Shown in pieces: positions 5,766 to 7,440 of a DNA stretch of 7,440 nt. Origin of the DNA: an uncultured Micrococcales bacterium (GTDB taxonomy: Bacteria > Actinomycetota > Actinomycetes > S36-B12 > GCA-2699445); NCBI GenBank assembly GCA_903915555.1, contig CAIWTL010000661.1, positions 1-7,440 of the forward strand, in the 5' to 3' direction. The notes under the pieces are model-generated. The model saw only the letters and a list, made by a program, of their open reading frames with translations, made no database searches and was not told where the DNA came from. The stretch's first letter is position 1. Each line of letters starts with the position of its first letter. The position numbers were made by a program, and so were the translations under genes.

Positions 5766-6544
5766 CGTGGGAGCTGCCCCCCGGGCCCGGTCACGGCCGC
5801 CCCTCGCGACAGGGCGACGCGGTGAGCGTCGCGAGCCCCCGCGCGGGAGGCGGAGCCGGGTCGCCCACGCACCGACGAGCGGTTGCCGTTCCAGGACCCG
5901 CGGGCTGACGAGGTGCTCCGGTAGTAGCCGGCGACCTCCTCATCGCGGTTGCGCAGAGCGATGGCGTTGCTGGTGCCCGAGGTCGGCTCGGCGCTGTCCT
6001 GCTCGACCGTGCGTCGATGCGCTTCGACGAGCCGCTCGCGGATCCGGTCGACGAAGGCCTCGTAGTAGGTCGACCGCGCGGTCTGACGGGTCATCTCGGC
6101 CAGCGTGCGTCGGCCGTTGCGCAGGATGACCCGCTGGTCGCGCCGCCACGATTCCGTGGCCAGGTAACTCTCACCGAAGCGAACCATCTGCGTCGCGATC
6201 CGGCTCCACAGCAGTTCGGTGGCGTCGATGTCGTCGGCGTAGCCGTAGGCAATCACGTACGTCGAGTTGTGTGCAACGTCCACGGTGAGTCCGTTGACGG
6301 ATCCCACCACGCTGAACAGGCGGATCAGATGCCGGTTGGCATGGCGCCGTGGCTCGCCGATGGAGATGGTGCGGTTGGTGGGAGTCGCCGTTGCCGTGCC
6401 CGGCGCGACGTGGAGTCGGGCCCGGGCCAGGGAGATCGAGTGGGTGGTCGCGAGCGCCTGCGCCTTGTCGAAGTAGATCTGGGCCTCGTGAGGGGTGCCG
6501 GCGTTCTCGGCCTTGTTCAGCAGTTTGGCGATTCGCTCGATCAT
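5762..6544 (-). CDS. DUF2786 domain protein
   Basis: This 260-residue protein opens with the DUF2786 signature: IERIAKLLNKAENAGTPHEA (2-21), then YFDKAQALATTHSIS (24-38), two short helices of a domain whose function is unknown. Residues 60-175 form a mixed domain with basic and aromatic positions (HLIRLFSVVG 72-81, YVIAYGYADDIDATELLWSRI 96-116, a Tyr/Arg-rich helix 155-180). The last 55 residues are Arg/Ser/Gly-rich (SSARGSWNGNRSSVRGRPGS region) and look disordered and possibly nucleic-acid binding; this is inference. DUF2786 proteins occur in actinobacteria and phages, and in M. tuberculosis Rv0184, as I recall it, lies beside the HExxH protein Rv0185, the same order as here. ATG 6544 begins exactly at the domain edge with AGGA seven bases upstream. 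It shares a 70-bp divergent intergenic region with the NIF3-family gene. Its stop overlaps the next start by four bases. Confidence 0.8.
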   Translation of the reverse strand: MIERIAKLLNKAENAGTPHEAQIYFDKAQALATTHSISLARARLHVAPGTATATPTNRTISIGEPRRHANRHLIRLFSVVGSVNGLTVDVAHNSTYVIAYGYADDIDATELLWSRIATQMVRFGESYLATESWRRDQRVILRNGRRTLAEMTRQTARSTYYEAFVDRIRERLVEAHRRTVEQDSAEPTSGTSNAIALRNRDEEVAGYYRSTSSARGSWNGNRSSVRGRPGSASRAGARDAHRVALSRGAAVTGPGGQLPR

Positions 6545-6602
6545 GGGGGCATCCTGCAGAGGGGGTCCGACGGTCCCGGCAACGGCGCCGCAGTCTTGTG
6601 GC

Positions 6603-6608
6603 TATTGT
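6603..6608 (+). promoter_or_regulatory. -10 box of a leaderless promoter for the NIF3-family gene
   Basis: TATTGT (6603-6608) fits TANNNT and is followed by six bases (GCGGGT) and then GTG at 6615. There is no Shine-Dalgarno sequence before this GTG, and the hexamer sits where one would be, so the message is probably leaderless. No clear -35 is seen. The same 70-bp gap must hold the promoter for the divergent DUF2786 operon, for which I found no convincing hexamer. Confidence 0.55.
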
Positions 6609-6614
6609 GCGGGT

Positions 6615-7440
6615 GTGGCCGACGTCCCCACCCTCGCACAGGTCGTGGCGCTCCTCGAGGAGCGGGCCGACCCGAGTCTTGCCGAGGACTGGGACCGGGT
6701 AGGGCTCGTCTGCGGCGATCCCGGCGACCCGTGCCGCTCGGTGCTCTTCACGGTGGATGTCACAGAGGCGGTCGTGGCCTCCGCCGTGGGCGACGGCGTC
6801 GACCTGATCGTGGCGCATCACCCGCTCCTGCTGCGCGGTGTCCACTCGATAGCTCGGACGACCGCCCGTGGCCGGATGCTGACGACACTCGTGCGCGGGG
6901 AATGCGGTCTGCTGACGATGCACACCAACGCCGACAGTGCCGCCGGGGGAGTGAACGATGCGCTCGCCGACGCCGTGGGGATGAGCCCCGCCTCGCGAGC
7001 GCCGATCGTTCCGACCGCGGTGCGCGGGCCCTCCCGCATCGTGGTCCATGTCCCGGCAGGTGAAGCCCCCGACGTGGTCGCGGCGATGGCCGCAGCGGGA
7101 GCCGGCAGTCTGGGGGAGTACGACCTGTGCGCCTACTGGACCGAGGGCACCGGACAGTTCCGGCCCGCCACGGACGCCGACCCCCACATCGGGGTCCGGG
7201 GGCAGATCACCACCGTGGCGGAGCAGCGGGTCGAGATGGTGATAGCCCCAGGCGCCGAAGGTGACGTGGTCGCAGCCCTGCGTCGCACCCATCCCTACGA
7301 GGAGCCCGCGTTCAGTGTGGTCCCCTCGGCCCCGGTGCCCGGAAGTGACGGTCTGGGGCGATGGGGACCGGTGGAGCCGACCACGGTCGGGGACATCGCG
7401 CAGCGTCTGGCCGCGGCGCTCCCCCCCAACGCTCCCGGGG
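6615..7440 (+). CDS. NIF3/YbgI-family dinuclear metal protein with PII-like insert, partial
   Basis: The frame is open from GTG 6615 through 275 codons to the window end. The N-terminal half shows the NIF3 blocks: EDWDRVGLVCGDP (24-36), VLFTVDVTEAVV (43-54), LIVAHHPLLLRG (64-75) and HTNADSAAGGVNDALA (103-118). H68, H69 and D107 are the expected ligands of the dinuclear metal site; the remaining ligands should lie in the missing C-terminal part. Residues about 137-237 form the inserted PII/CutA-like domain found in the longer members such as Bacillus YqfO: IVVHVPAGEAPDVVAAM, then GTGQFRPATDADPHIG (178-193), RVEMVI and HPYEEPAFSV (226-235). Family members are annotated as GTP cyclohydrolase I type 2 or metal-binding protein of uncertain role. 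Full length is probably near 370 residues, so roughly a quarter is missing. The start is set by the leaderless -10 box and by where homology begins. Confidence 0.88.
   Translation, partial: MADVPTLAQVVALLEERADPSLAEDWDRVGLVCGDPGDPCRSVLFTVDVTEAVVASAVGDGVDLIVAHHPLLLRGVHSIARTTARGRMLTTLVRGECGLLTMHTNADSAAGGVNDALADAVGMSPASRAPIVPTAVRGPSRIVVHVPAGEAPDVVAAMAAAGAGSLGEYDLCAYWTEGTGQFRPATDADPHIGVRGQITTVAEQRVEMVIAPGAEGDVVAALRRTHPYEEPAFSVVPSAPVPGSDGLGRWGPVEPTTVGDIAQRLAAALPPNAPG
6649..6664. repeat. 16-bp perfect palindrome inside the NIF3-family gene
   Basis: CGCTCCTCGAGGAGCG at 6649-6664 equals its own reverse complement. It lies in codons 12-17 (ALLEER), 34 bases after the start codon and about 40 bases after the -10 box. 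It might be an operator placed just downstream of the promoter, or a by-product of Leu/Glu codons in GC-rich DNA. Confidence 0.35.

Noticed and set aside
6017..7063. Plus-strand open frame of 348 codons over the DUF2786 start and NIF3-family gene
   Set aside because: The product is Arg/Gly-rich and spans a divergent promoter region; it is a GC-driven shadow of genes on both strands.
6171..7292. Minus-strand open frame of 373 codons over the NIF3-family and DUF2786 genes
   Set aside because: It crosses two genes with strong motifs, has a His/Arg/Gly-rich low-complexity product and no sensible start.
1..7440. tRNA, rRNA, CRISPR array, insertion sequence, integrase or attachment site
   Set aside because: No cloverleaf, regular direct-repeat array, transposase motif or terminal inverted repeats were seen on either strand by eye.

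Overview
The window is high-GC DNA with GTG starts, no TTA-rich genes and promoters that sit directly on start codons. Together with the protein families present (HNH/DUF222 endonuclease tail, DUF4239, an Rv0185-type metallohydrolase next to DUF2786), this points to an actinomycete chromosome. I cannot name the genus. No tRNA, rRNA, CRISPR array, insertion sequence or phage structural gene was seen.

Layout from left to right. Positions 2-100 hold the last 32 residues of a plus-strand DUF222/HNH endonuclease. Converging on it from 1411 is a 12-helix MFS transporter on the minus strand; its frame has no stop inside the window, so it overlaps the endonuclease end. Upstream of it on the same strand are a four-helix DUF4239 membrane protein (1491-2264) and a TesB-like double-hotdog acyl-CoA thioesterase (2347-3222). 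A 273-bp divergent intergenic region (3223-3495) follows; it carries a leaderless promoter for the thioesterase and, for the next gene, a hairpin-containing leader. The plus-strand gene 3496-5010 encodes a secreted nuclease: signal peptide, SNase-like domain, lamin-tail domain, Ser/Thr/Pro linker and a second lamin-tail-like domain.

Next is a minus-strand operon read from 6544 down to 5048: a DUF2786 protein, a HExxH metallohydrolase coupled to it by a GTGA overlap, and a 52-residue protein of unknown function. From 6615 rightwards, on the plus strand, runs a NIF3-family dinuclear-metal protein with the inserted PII-like domain, cut off by the window end.

The most interesting parts are the DUF2786/HExxH/small-protein operon, a conserved pairing of unknown role with an extra small partner; the multi-domain exported nuclease, whose metal-site aspartate looks replaced; the thioesterase, which lacks the usual Thr/Ser of its active-site trio; and the repeated TANNNT-N6/7-GTG arrangement, which identifies leaderless starts and corrects two start sites.
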